NCBI RefSeq assembly: GCF_013408655.1
Contig: NZ_JACCBP010000001.1
Coordinates: forward strand, 1,674,001-1,738,000
Source of the DNA: Pigmentiphaga litoralis
GTDB lineage: Bacteria; Pseudomonadota; Gammaproteobacteria; Burkholderiales; Burkholderiaceae_B
Reading direction: 5' to 3'
Length of the DNA: 64,000 bases
The notes under the pieces are model-generated. The model was given only the letters and a program-made list of their open reading frames with translations, did no database searches and was not told the DNA's origin. This document shows positions 32,972 to 40,648 of this stretch, piece by piece. Position numbers and translations under genes: made by a program. Position 1 is the first letter of the stretch, and every line of letters begins with the position of its first letter.

Positions 32972-34811
32972 AGCAGCTGCACCCGAGGGCGCCCCAGAAA
33001 CCCGTCACGTCGGCCACGGGCACATCCGATGCCCGCGCCGCTTCGTGACCGTGTCCGTGCACGCCGCAGGCACCGGCGCACAGGTGCGGCAAGGCGCGCA
33101 TCCGCGAGATGGCCAGCGCGCGATGGTGGCCTGGCACGGTCTTGACCGGCGACCAGTCCGGCAGCACGGGCAAGGCCGGTGGCGCCAGTGGCGCGAAGCC
33201 ATCGGCGCCGTACACCACCTTGCCACCGACTACCGTCAGCACCGACTCCAGCGACTTGATCTCGTCTTCGCTGACCGAAAAATAATCGCCCGACAGCACC
33301 GCCAGATCGGCCAGTTGCCCGGCCTGGATGCGCCCCTTCCTGGCCTGTTCATTGGAGAACCACGCACTGCCCGCCGTCCACAATTCCAGCGCGACATCGC
33401 GCGACAGCTGGCCTTCGGGACCCGCCAGCCGAAGGCCGCCCACCGTGCAACCGGACACCAGCCAATACAGCGCTGTCCACGGGTTGTAGCTGGCCACGCG
33501 TGTCGCATCGGTGCCCGCCCCCACCGGCACGCCCATCTCGAGCATGCGGGCCACGGGCGGCGTCTGCCGCGCTGCATCCGCGCCATAGCGGTCCACGAAA
33601 TACTCGCCCTGGAAGGCCATGCGGTGCTGGATCGCTATGCCGCCGCCCAGTGCCTTGACGCGCTCGATGTTGCGCGGCGTGATGGTCTCGGCATGATCGA
33701 ACATCCAGTGCAGGCCGTCGAACGGGATCTCGCGATTGACCTTCTCGAACACGTCGAGCATGCGGCTGATGGATTCGTCGTAGGTGGCGTGCAGGCGGAA
33801 CGGCCACCGCTGGCTGACCAGATGCCGCACCACTTTTTCCAGCTCGTCTTCCATGCCCGCTGCCAGCTCGGGCCGCGGTTCAAGGAAGTCCTCGAAGTCC
33901 GCGGCCGAAAAGACCAGCATCTCTCCGGCCCCGTTATGGCGGTAGAAGTCATTGCCATCGCCCGGCGTGATCTGCTCGGTCCAGGACTGGAAGTCTTCCA
34001 GTTCGGCGCCCTTGTTCTGGGTGAACAGGTTGTAGGCGATCCGTACCGTCAACTGCTCCTCGCGGGCCAGTTCATCAACGATCGCATAGTCTTCCGGAAA
34101 GTTCTGGAAGCCGCCCCCCGCGTCGATCACGCTGGTCACGCCAAGCCGGTTCAACTCGCGCATGAACTGGCGGGTCGAGTTCACCTGATGCTCGCGCGGC
34201 AGGCTCGGGCCTTTGGCCAGGGTGGCGTACAGGATCATGGCGTTGGGCCGCGCGATCAGCATGCCGGTCGGATTGCCCGACGCGTCCCGCTGGATCTCGC
34301 CGCCCGGCGGATTGGGCGTGTCCCGGGTGTAGCCGACGGCCTGCAGCGCCGCACGATTCAGCAGCGCGCGGTCATACAGATGCAGCACGAACACCGGGGT
34401 TTCCGGCGCGGCGGCATTCAGTTCGTCAAGCGTCGGCAGGCGGCGTTCGGCAAACTGGAATTCGGTCCATCCGCCCACGACGCGCACCCACTGGGGATGC
34501 GGCGTGCGCTGCGCCTGATCCTTCAGCATACGGAGGGCATCGGCCAGCGACGGCACGCCTTCCCACCGCAGTTCCAGGTTGTAGTTCAGGCCGCCGCGTA
34601 TCAGGTGCAGGTGCGAGTCGTTCAGGCCCGGAATGACGGTCCGGCCGCCCAGGTCGACGACCTGGGTGTCGTCGCCGCGATGGCGCATGACGGCCTGCGC
34701 GTCACCGACTTCAAGGAACTTGCCATCGGCAATGGCGACGGCATCCGCTCGCGGCTGGGCACGGTCGACCGTATGGAAACGGCCGTTGATCAGGATCAGG
34801 GAAGCGCTCAT
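32961..34811 (-). CDS. Amidohydrolase (YtcJ-like, amidohydrolase_3)
   Basis: 616 residues, metal-dependent hydrolase. The N-terminal beta sandwich (MSASLILINGRFHTVDRAQP) precedes the metal site: HLHL in PGLNDSHLHLIRGG (~residue 75-85), a His in FRLHATYDE (~380), DHAETITPRN (~415) and Asp in GAGTDATRVAS (~495). It ends in a curious Cys/His-rich tail (LCAGACGVHGHGHEA, then WGALGCSCFAF), common in relatives but unexplained. The enzymes cleave amides or N-formyl groups; no substrate is assignable. It lies 25 bases after the XapX gene. ATG 34811 is chosen over a longer start that runs into the XapX gene. Confidence 0.88.
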   Translation of the reverse strand: MSASLILINGRFHTVDRAQPRADAVAIADGKFLEVGDAQAVMRHRGDDTQVVDLGGRTVIPGLNDSHLHLIRGGLNYNLELRWEGVPSLADALRMLKDQAQRTPHPQWVRVVGGWTEFQFAERRLPTLDELNAAAPETPVFVLHLYDRALLNRAALQAVGYTRDTPNPPGGEIQRDASGNPTGMLIARPNAMILYATLAKGPSLPREHQVNSTRQFMRELNRLGVTSVIDAGGGFQNFPEDYAIVDELAREEQLTVRIAYNLFTQNKGAELEDFQSWTEQITPGDGNDFYRHNGAGEMLVFSAADFEDFLEPRPELAAGMEDELEKVVRHLVSQRWPFRLHATYDESISRMLDVFEKVNREIPFDGLHWMFDHAETITPRNIERVKALGGGIAIQHRMAFQGEYFVDRYGADAARQTPPVARMLEMGVPVGAGTDATRVASYNPWTALYWLVSGCTVGGLRLAGPEGQLSRDVALELWTAGSAWFSNEQARKGRIQAGQLADLAVLSGDYFSVSEDEIKSLESVLTVVGGKVVYGADGFAPLAPPALPVLPDWSPVKTVPGHHRALAISRMRALPHLCAGACGVHGHGHEAARASDVPVADVTGFWGALGCSCFAF

Positions 34812-34836
34812 GACGGGCTCCAGGGAAGATGGGGGT

Positions 34837-35151
34837 TCAACCGCGATGGGTCGGGTCGCGGTCGACGGGGGCGCCGGATGTCGTGGACGCGATGGCGTCG
34901 GCAGGCGTGGCGGCGGCGACGGGCGGTTTGGGCTGCACACCGGTAATGTGAGGCGCGCATTCCGACACGAACCACGCCTGCGACAAGGGCTGTCCGTCGA
35001 TCAGGCGTTTGGCGATGGGAACGATCTGCTCGCCGACCAGCATGCCGAGCAGGCCCAACAGGGCCACGGCAGGGGGAGCAGGCGAACGCACGTGCAACAG
35101 GGCATACAGGATGCCGACGAGCACGCCGACCGCAATCGAGACGAGATACAT
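34837..35151 (-). CDS. XapX-family small membrane protein (DUF1427)
   Basis: 104 residues. It opens with the XapX domain: MYLVSIAVGVLVGILYALLH as TM1, then PAPPAVALLGLLGMLVGEQI as TM2. A soluble tail (CAPHITGVQPKPPVAAA onward, proline/alanine-rich) is longer than in typical 50-60 residue XapX proteins. It is the first gene of the seven-gene operon. Proteins of this family occur beside xanthosine and pterin or purine transporters and amidohydrolases, which fits the neighbour. It may help a membrane complex; its activity is unknown. Confidence 0.85.
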   Translation of the reverse strand: MYLVSIAVGVLVGILYALLHVRSPAPPAVALLGLLGMLVGEQIVPIAKRLIDGQPLSQAWFVSECAPHITGVQPKPPVAAATPADAIASTTSGAPVDRDPTHRG

Positions 35152-35278
35152 GGATGCGCTCCGTGGGCGCGCCGACTACCGGCGCGGCAGGTGCGAACTA
35201 TGGACGCATCGATGCAAGGCCGATAGAACGAAACACCGGCTTTGGTACGGATGTGCTGCGGCGACGCAGAACGCGTCG

Positions 35279-35322
35279 CGCGGGTGACGCCGCACCTGGC
35301 GCGGCTTCGCGGGTGACGCCGC
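35279..35322. repeat. 15-bp direct repeat in the gap between the XapX and CheB genes
   Basis: CGCGGGTGACGCCGC occurs at 35279-35293 and again at 35308-35322, 29 bases apart. It lies in the 182-base region 35152-35333, where no gene is seen. It could be a remnant of duplication in GC-rich sequence. Confidence 0.5.
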
Positions 35323-35333
35323 CCTGGGGCGCC

Positions 35334-36026
35334 TCAGGAACGGCGCAGGGCCGCTTCTTCCATCAGCGTGTCGCTGCCCAGGGCATCGTCGCCCAGCACC
35401 AGGTCGCGCACCTGACGGCTCTGCCGGGCGGCCTGGCTGGCGTTGTCACGAAAGCGCGCCGCCGCGCGGCTCTGACCATTGTCGTCAAGGGTGTGGCCCA
35501 TCTCTTCGAGCAGCATGGCGGCCTCTTCCAGGCTGCGCATCACATCCCAGTAGCGCATCTCGACCTTTTCGACCACGCCATAGAGCAGCGCTTCGCGCGA
35601 CAGGCCATGGCCCGTATGGCAGCGAAAGCGCACGTTCTTTCCTTCCTTGACGCGGATGAGCACCCCTTCACATTCCGGGCACGTGAACGGCGTGTAGTCG
35701 CCCAGGTCGGTGACGCCTTTGGCAAACGCATCGCCGTCTGCCGAAATCGACGTTTCCAGCGCAAGCCGTTCGCGGACCTGTTCGTCACCCTGCCGCGACG
35801 TGGCGGCGGTCGGCCCGGCCAGCAGTGTCGAGATCAGCCGGCCCATCTCGCCCGCCGGCACGATATGGTCGATCTCGACCTGTTCGAGGGCACTGACCGG
35901 CATGGAGTCGAATTGCGCATCGGCCGGATCCTGGACCATAGTCACGCCGCCCAGGCGCTTGATGCTCCAGAGGCCCGACGTGCCATCATCGAGCGCACCC
36001 GACAGCACCACGCGATTCGAAAACAT
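35334..36026 (-). CDS. CheB C-terminal fragment (methylesterase truncated)
   Basis: 230 residues. The start MFSNRVVLSGALDDGTSGLW, then SIKRLGGVTMVQDPADAQFD, is the last third of the CheB methylesterase domain, including the catalytic Asp region DDGTSG. The upstream ~115-120 residues with the Ser and His of the triad are missing; an in-frame TGA lies ~36 bases before the ATG. The C-terminal extension (residues ~70-230) has a zinc-ribbon-like CPEC / CHTGHG pair and a helical tail, as in non-chemotaxis CheB proteins of Burkholderiales. A GAGG ribosome binding site is present, so it may be made. It is either a decayed gene or a re-used C-terminal domain. Confidence 0.72.
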   Translation of the reverse strand: MFSNRVVLSGALDDGTSGLWSIKRLGGVTMVQDPADAQFDSMPVSALEQVEIDHIVPAGEMGRLISTLLAGPTAATSRQGDEQVRERLALETSISADGDAFAKGVTDLGDYTPFTCPECEGVLIRVKEGKNVRFRCHTGHGLSREALLYGVVEKVEMRYWDVMRSLEEAAMLLEEMGHTLDDNGQSRAAARFRDNASQAARQSRQVRDLVLGDDALGSDTLMEEAALRRS

Positions 36027-36172
36027 AGAGACCTCAGTAATTTCCCGCGCCCGCGGATGAGTTCAGTCTACTTCACACACCTTCAGGGATGAGACCACGC
36101 GCGTCACAGGGTTTACGCCGGAACGCCGCTTGGTCTATGGTCGAGCAGGTAAGGGAGTGCTACCGTGCGTCC

Positions 36173-37558
36173 ATGCCCAAGCCCCCGCACCCGACCCCGT
36201 CCCCGTCCCTTCCGCGCCGCGCCCTGCTCACTGCCAGCGCCGCATCCCTGACAGCATCGCTGTCCCCGTGGGGTGCGTCGACGGCCTGGGCCGCAGCAGC
36301 TGGCGCCGTGGCGGACGGTGTCGGGCTGCCACTGGCGCACCGGCGCGGCGCGGCCTTCAATCCGCTGGCGCGACTGTCGGACCTGCGCGCGGCCGACCGC
36401 AACGGCGCCATGCTGCCCGACGGCTTCCAGCTGCGGCTGGTGGCGCGCAGCGGGGCCGCACCCGTTGCGAACCGCAACTTCCTATGGCACGGCGCGCCGG
36501 ACGGCGGGGCCTGCTTTGCCAACGACAAGGGCGGATGGGTCTACGCCAGCAATGCCGAACTGCCTGACGGACAAGGCGGCGCCAGCGCACTGGCCTTCGA
36601 TGCGTCGGGCCAGGTGATCGACGCCTATCCCATCCTGCGCGGCACCAGCATGAATTGCGCGGGCGGGCCCACCCCCTGGCAGACCTGGCTGTCGTGCGAA
36701 GAATTCGAAACCTCGTTGGAATCTTCCGGACGGGTGTGGGAGTGCGATCCGCACCGGGCCGCAGTCGCAGGCGCTTCCGCCGCGAAAGCCCACGCGGGGC
36801 TGGGCCGCTTCGCCCACGAAGCCGTCTGCGTCGACGCCGTTCACCGCGTCCTGTACCTGACCGAAGATGCGCCCGATGGCCGCATCTACCGCTACGTGTG
36901 CGGCAACGCGGACTGGCCCGCGGGCGCATCGGCGCCGGTCGGCTACCAGCACGGCCGCCTGCAGGTCATGCGGATTGCCGGCCTGCATCGCGATACCAAT
37001 GCGACCGGCATGACCCATCGCCTGCGCGTCGGCGCCCTGCCCATGGCTGTCACGTGGGAGACCGTTCGCCAGCCCGCGCAGGGCCAGCAGCACGTGCGCG
37101 CGCAACTGCGCGCAGCCGGCGAACCCGTACCGGGCACGGCGTTCGTGAAGGCCGAAGGCATGTGGATCGACGGGCACACGGTGTATTTCGTGACGTCATA
37201 CGACAGCCGCATATGGGCGTTCGACATCGACCGGCAGGCATTGTCAGTGCGCCACCATGGCAAACCGGACGGGTCGTTCCTGCCTGCCTTCAGTGAACCC
37301 GACAACATTACCGCCACCCCGTTTGGCGACATGGTGATCGCCGAAGATGGCGGCAGCATGCAGCTGGCGGTCCTGCGCCGGGATGGCAGCACACAGCCGT
37401 TGCTGCGACTGATGGGTCACGAGCGCAGCGAACTGACCGGGCCGGCATTCTCACCCGACGGCAGGCGCCTGTATTTCAGTTCGCAGCGCGGCACGACAGG
37501 CGCCGCCCAGGACGGCATGACGTTCGAATTGCTGTTGCCCGACTCGCCCAGCGCCTGA
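36173..37558 (+). CDS. PhoX/DUF839 family protein with Tat signal
   Basis: 461 residues. The N-terminus (PSPSLPRRALLTASAASLTA) carries a twin-arginine-like motif with a hydrophobic stretch, then the DUF839/PhoX propeller: GGPTPWQTWLSCEEFE (~residue 165-185), FAHEAVCVDAVHRVLYLTED, VKAEGMWIDGHTVYFVTSYD and SEPDNITATPFGDMVIAEDG. PhoX-like proteins are exported Ca/Fe-dependent phosphatases or of unknown activity. The start at 36173 is preferred to 36089 because the latter runs through the promoter region. It is followed after 100 bases by the ASRT-like gene. No Pho box is seen before it. Confidence 0.88.
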   Translation: MPKPPHPTPSPSLPRRALLTASAASLTASLSPWGASTAWAAAAGAVADGVGLPLAHRRGAAFNPLARLSDLRAADRNGAMLPDGFQLRLVARSGAAPVANRNFLWHGAPDGGACFANDKGGWVYASNAELPDGQGGASALAFDASGQVIDAYPILRGTSMNCAGGPTPWQTWLSCEEFETSLESSGRVWECDPHRAAVAGASAAKAHAGLGRFAHEAVCVDAVHRVLYLTEDAPDGRIYRYVCGNADWPAGASAPVGYQHGRLQVMRIAGLHRDTNATGMTHRLRVGALPMAVTWETVRQPAQGQQHVRAQLRAAGEPVPGTAFVKAEGMWIDGHTVYFVTSYDSRIWAFDIDRQALSVRHHGKPDGSFLPAFSEPDNITATPFGDMVIAEDGGSMQLAVLRRDGSTQPLLRLMGHERSELTGPAFSPDGRRLYFSSQRGTTGAAQDGMTFELLLPDSPSA

Positions 37559-37658
37559 CGGTTACCGCGGCTTGCGCCTTGTTGCGGGTTGCGCGCGGAC
37601 ACGCCCCTATCCTTGATCGTTCACGACGTGAATCGCATCGTCAGATCAAGGAGCGCAC

Positions 37659-38033
37659 ATGGAACATCTTGGAAAGACCACCTGGGTCATTGCCGAAGGC
37701 TATATCCCGCCCGGCAGTACCGGCGACGACAAGGCCTTCATCAGCCACGAAACGGCGTGCATGCTCAACACGGGCGATACGCCGGCGCAGGTCGAGGTCA
37801 CCCTGTTCTTTTCGGATCGCGACCCGGCCGGACCCTACCGCATGACCATTGCGCCGCGGCGCACCCTGCACATGCGCTTCAATGACCTGACCACACCCGA
37901 AGCCGTGCCGCTGGGGACTGATTACGCCAGCGTGATCCAGTCGGACGTGCCCATTGTCGTGCAGCACACCCGCCTGGATTCGCGGCAGGCCGAGCTGGCC
38001 ATCATGACCACGATGGCCTGGCCCGCGGGGTGA
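37659..38033 (+). CDS. Anabaena sensory rhodopsin transducer-like protein
   Basis: 124 residues. It matches the ASRT (DUF1362-like) family along its length: GKTTWVIAEGYIPPGSTGDD, SHETACMLNTGDTPAQVEVT, LFFSDRDPAGPYRMTI, DYASVIQSDVPIVVQHTRLD and SRQAELAIMTTMAWP. The family is a soluble beta-rich tetramer that carries signal from a sensory rhodopsin in Anabaena, but most homologues occur without rhodopsin and may bind sugars or small ligands. No rhodopsin is in this window. It lies behind the PhoX-like gene and converges with a tannase gene at a hairpin. Role here unknown. Confidence 0.9.
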   Translation: MEHLGKTTWVIAEGYIPPGSTGDDKAFISHETACMLNTGDTPAQVEVTLFFSDRDPAGPYRMTIAPRRTLHMRFNDLTTPEAVPLGTDYASVIQSDVPIVVQHTRLDSRQAELAIMTTMAWPAG

Positions 38034-38044
38034 TTGTCCCCGCG
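38024..38044. terminator. Hairpin at the convergent ASRT/tannase boundary
   Basis: CGCGGGG (38024-38030) and CCCCGCG (38038-38044) form a 7-bp stem across the ASRT stop codon, with a TGATTGT loop. It has no U-tract on either side. It may act as a weak bidirectional stop; otherwise the 15-base gap holds nothing. Confidence 0.4.
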
Positions 38045-38048
38045 TCGA

Positions 38049-39722
38049 TCAGGACCGCGCGCAGGTATAGCTCGCGGCGGCATTGATGTCGCCCGTGCCG
38101 TTGTACTTCGGCCAGGTCGGATACACGCACACCGGACGTGACCGTCCCTTGGTCGCGGTGTTGCTGTCAAAGCCCACTGGCGTGGCCGGCGGCGACTGTT
38201 TGCCCTCGACCCAGTCGTCCAGGATCGCCAGGTTGTCCCATGCCAGCAGGAACTTGCCATTGCCGTGCGCCAGGCCCGGGATCAGGTAGAAGCGCATGAA
38301 CGTGTCAGCCGCGGCCTGGCCATACCGCGTGACCACCGCGCCATACAGCTCCGCATTTGCATACGGGCTCACGCTGGGATCGTCCTGGCCCTGCACCCAC
38401 AACACCTTGCCGCCACGATCCTTGAACTTCGTGTAGTCGGAACTGGTGGCGCCGATGGTGTCCGACAGCTCGACAATGCGGTTCTGGTAGATCCCCGGAT
38501 TCTGGATATCGAGCGTCAGCAGATTGAACGCCGGATTGCGGGCCACGAAATACTTCACGAACTGGTCGGCTCGGCTCACATGGTGGGCGTTGGGCCCGCT
38601 GACCGGCGGCTCGATATACGCCGCCTGCGAGCCCAGTTGCATGGTGATGCCTTCCAGGCTGTTGTAGCCCAGGTAGCGCGTGATGTTGTTGGCGAACGCG
38701 TACGGCAGCGTGTAGCCGTCGTGATAGACCGACAGCGTCTTCGAGATCTGTACCGGCGTCAGGCACGTTGTGGGGTTGCCGGTTTCGCCCGCCTTGCAGC
38801 TCAGGTCGCTGACCAGCTGCGCCGAGATCGCCCGGCATCCGGGCATGTTGCTGACCAGGCCATCGGCCACGCCGTCCAGCGCATCGCACCGTTGCAGCGC
38901 GCGGTTGGCGATCTCCGACACCATGGCAGGCGGTATCCACCCGGCGGAGCTGTTGTCGTAGACCGCTCGGGCAAGCGCCGCGCCCCACAGCCGCAAGCCC
39001 AGGAAATTCGCCGTCGGGTAGTTGCTGATGACCCCGTCGTAAGCTTCAGGAAACCGCAGCGCGGCCGTCAGCGCCTCGCGCCCGCCAGTTGATCCGCCCG
39101 CGTAATACATGCGTTTGGGCGCACTGCCGTAACGGCTTTTGGCCAGCGCCACCGCCACATCGCGCGTTTTCTTGATGTGCATGTAGCCGAAGTTCAGCAA
39201 GGCCTCGTCATTCAGCGCGAACGACGCGTCGTCGGCATCGGCGGCCTGGTGCCCCGAATCGCTGGCCAGCGTCATGTAGCCCTGGGCCAGAGGCACCGGC
39301 GCCGTGTCCGAGCCCAGCGGCGCCTTGGTGACCGTGTTGGGAATGCTGCCGTTGTAGCCGCCCCCGCCGAACTGCAGGGCCTTGCCGTTCCACGTGCTGG
39401 GCAGGTTCACCTGAAAACGGATATCGGGCGCCGTGGCGTCCGTCGGCTTGATCGCGCCGAGCACCTTGCAATATTCGCCATTGGTGTTCCCTGCGTCGCC
39501 CGGCAGCACCAGCGCGGCCGACGTGATCCATGCGCCGCGGGTCGGCAAGGACAGGTCAGCCGCAGCCACTGTCGTGCCGTTCAGGGCCATGCACGCCGCC
39601 AGCGGCGTGGGGGTGGGTGCGGGTATGGCGGGGGCGTCGTCGCCATCGCCGCCACAGGCCGCCAGGGCCGTGGTCAGGGCGCCCAGCGCAAGCAGGACGC
39701 GGGAAGGATGTCTTGCAGTCAT
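38049..39722 (-). CDS. Tannase/feruloyl-esterase family lipoprotein
   Basis: 557 residues. A signal peptide with lipobox LAAC (residues ~20-23) implies an outer- or inner-membrane lipoprotein. The tannase fold is clear: WNGKALQFGGGGYNGS, YYAGGSTGGREALTAALRFPE (nucleophile Ser211), ISNYPTANFLG, VQGQDDPSVSPYANAE (acid Asp) and FMRFYLIPGLAHGNGKF (His). In classical tannases the Ser and His are each next to a Cys forming a CS-D-HC disulfide; here both Cys are Gly (GGS, AHG). It is expected to cleave carboxylic esters outside the cytoplasm. The start at 39722 follows GGAG. Confidence 0.88.
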   Translation of the reverse strand: MTARHPSRVLLALGALTTALAACGGDGDDAPAIPAPTPTPLAACMALNGTTVAAADLSLPTRGAWITSAALVLPGDAGNTNGEYCKVLGAIKPTDATAPDIRFQVNLPSTWNGKALQFGGGGYNGSIPNTVTKAPLGSDTAPVPLAQGYMTLASDSGHQAADADDASFALNDEALLNFGYMHIKKTRDVAVALAKSRYGSAPKRMYYAGGSTGGREALTAALRFPEAYDGVISNYPTANFLGLRLWGAALARAVYDNSSAGWIPPAMVSEIANRALQRCDALDGVADGLVSNMPGCRAISAQLVSDLSCKAGETGNPTTCLTPVQISKTLSVYHDGYTLPYAFANNITRYLGYNSLEGITMQLGSQAAYIEPPVSGPNAHHVSRADQFVKYFVARNPAFNLLTLDIQNPGIYQNRIVELSDTIGATSSDYTKFKDRGGKVLWVQGQDDPSVSPYANAELYGAVVTRYGQAAADTFMRFYLIPGLAHGNGKFLLAWDNLAILDDWVEGKQSPPATPVGFDSNTATKGRSRPVCVYPTWPKYNGTGDINAAASYTCARS

Positions 39723-39918
39723 ATCGGTCTCCAAGCGGCGCTCGCAAGCGGCGGCGCCGTCGTTGTCATGACTGCGCGCCATCAGGCCGGCGCGCAGCGA
39801 GACCGATCATAGGCCTGCGTTTGGCATTTCATCCATTGCATCTTTGACATGCATTAATGCGCCGAATGCATGGATCAAGAATTGTTGTGCTCATCAATGA
39901 TGTGGTTGACCGCGTCAA

Positions 39919-40641
39919 CTAGGTGGCTTCGATCAGGTACCCCATGCCGCGCACGGTCACGATGCGCACGGCGCTGGCGCCCAGGCGGCGGCGCAAGCGG
40001 TGCACCATCAGTTCCACCACCTCGGCGTGAGCCGGCTCTTCGCCAAATACATCCCGATGGATCTCATGCTTGGCGATCGGCTCGCCCTGCCTTGCAAGCA
40101 GCATGGCCAGCAAGGCGTATTCGCGGCGTGGCAATTCCAGCGGCTGGCCATCCAGCGTGAACTGCCGCCGCAACGTATCCAGCACGAGCGGTCCGCACGC
40201 CAGCGCGACCCGCTCCACGCCCCGCGCACGACGCACCAGCGCCACCAGGCGCGCCGCCAGTTCCAGCACGGCGACCGGTTTCGACAGAAAATCATCGGCG
40301 CCGGCATTGAGCACGTCGACACATTCGGCCAAGGCGTCGCGCGCCGTCAGCACCAGGACAGGAATGCGCACATCGGCTGCGCGCAAGGCGTGCAGCACGG
40401 CGCGCCCGTCCATCACAGGCAAGCCAAGGTCCAGCACCAGCACGTCGACGCCGCCTGCTGCAAGCGCCGGGCGCACCGCACCGCCGTCGCCCACCACGCC
40501 CACGACAAAGCCAAAAGCCGAGAGGGCTTTGGCAAGCCCCTCGGCAAGTGCTGCTTCGTCTTCGGCGATCAGGACACGAATGCCCGCGCCATCGGGCGGC
40601 GCGGGCGAATCCGGTCCGGACTGCGACGGGATCGGAGACAT
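39919..40641 (-). CDS. OmpR/PhoB-family response regulator (orphan)
   Basis: 240 residues. The receiver domain shows IRVLIAEDEAALAEGL, phosphoacceptor Asp in LVLDLGLPVMDG, the Thr in VLTARDALAE and the Lys in FLSKPVAVLE. The winged-helix domain includes RREYALLAMLLARQGEPI and the C-terminal VRIVTVRGMGYLIEA. No sensor kinase is adjacent. It begins 7 bases after the lipoprotein metallo-hydrolase gene on the same strand, suggesting an operon of the two. The start is ATG 40641, since the longer frame overlaps the previous gene. The C-terminal region fits the TctD/QseB subgroup, which often controls tricarboxylate receptors. Confidence 0.88.
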   Translation of the reverse strand: MSPIPSQSGPDSPAPPDGAGIRVLIAEDEAALAEGLAKALSAFGFVVGVVGDGGAVRPALAAGGVDVLVLDLGLPVMDGRAVLHALRAADVRIPVLVLTARDALAECVDVLNAGADDFLSKPVAVLELAARLVALVRRARGVERVALACGPLVLDTLRRQFTLDGQPLELPRREYALLAMLLARQGEPIAKHEIHRDVFGEEPAHAEVVELMVHRLRRRLGASAVRIVTVRGMGYLIEAT

Positions 40642-40648
40642 CGCAGGC

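Noticed and set aside
35152..35333. Small gene in the gap after the XapX start
   Set aside because: Only short frames without ribosome sites; 15-bp repeats and GC-rich sequence.
37659..38033. Light-sensing system
   Set aside because: No rhodopsin or kinase near; ASRT homologues often occur without rhodopsin.
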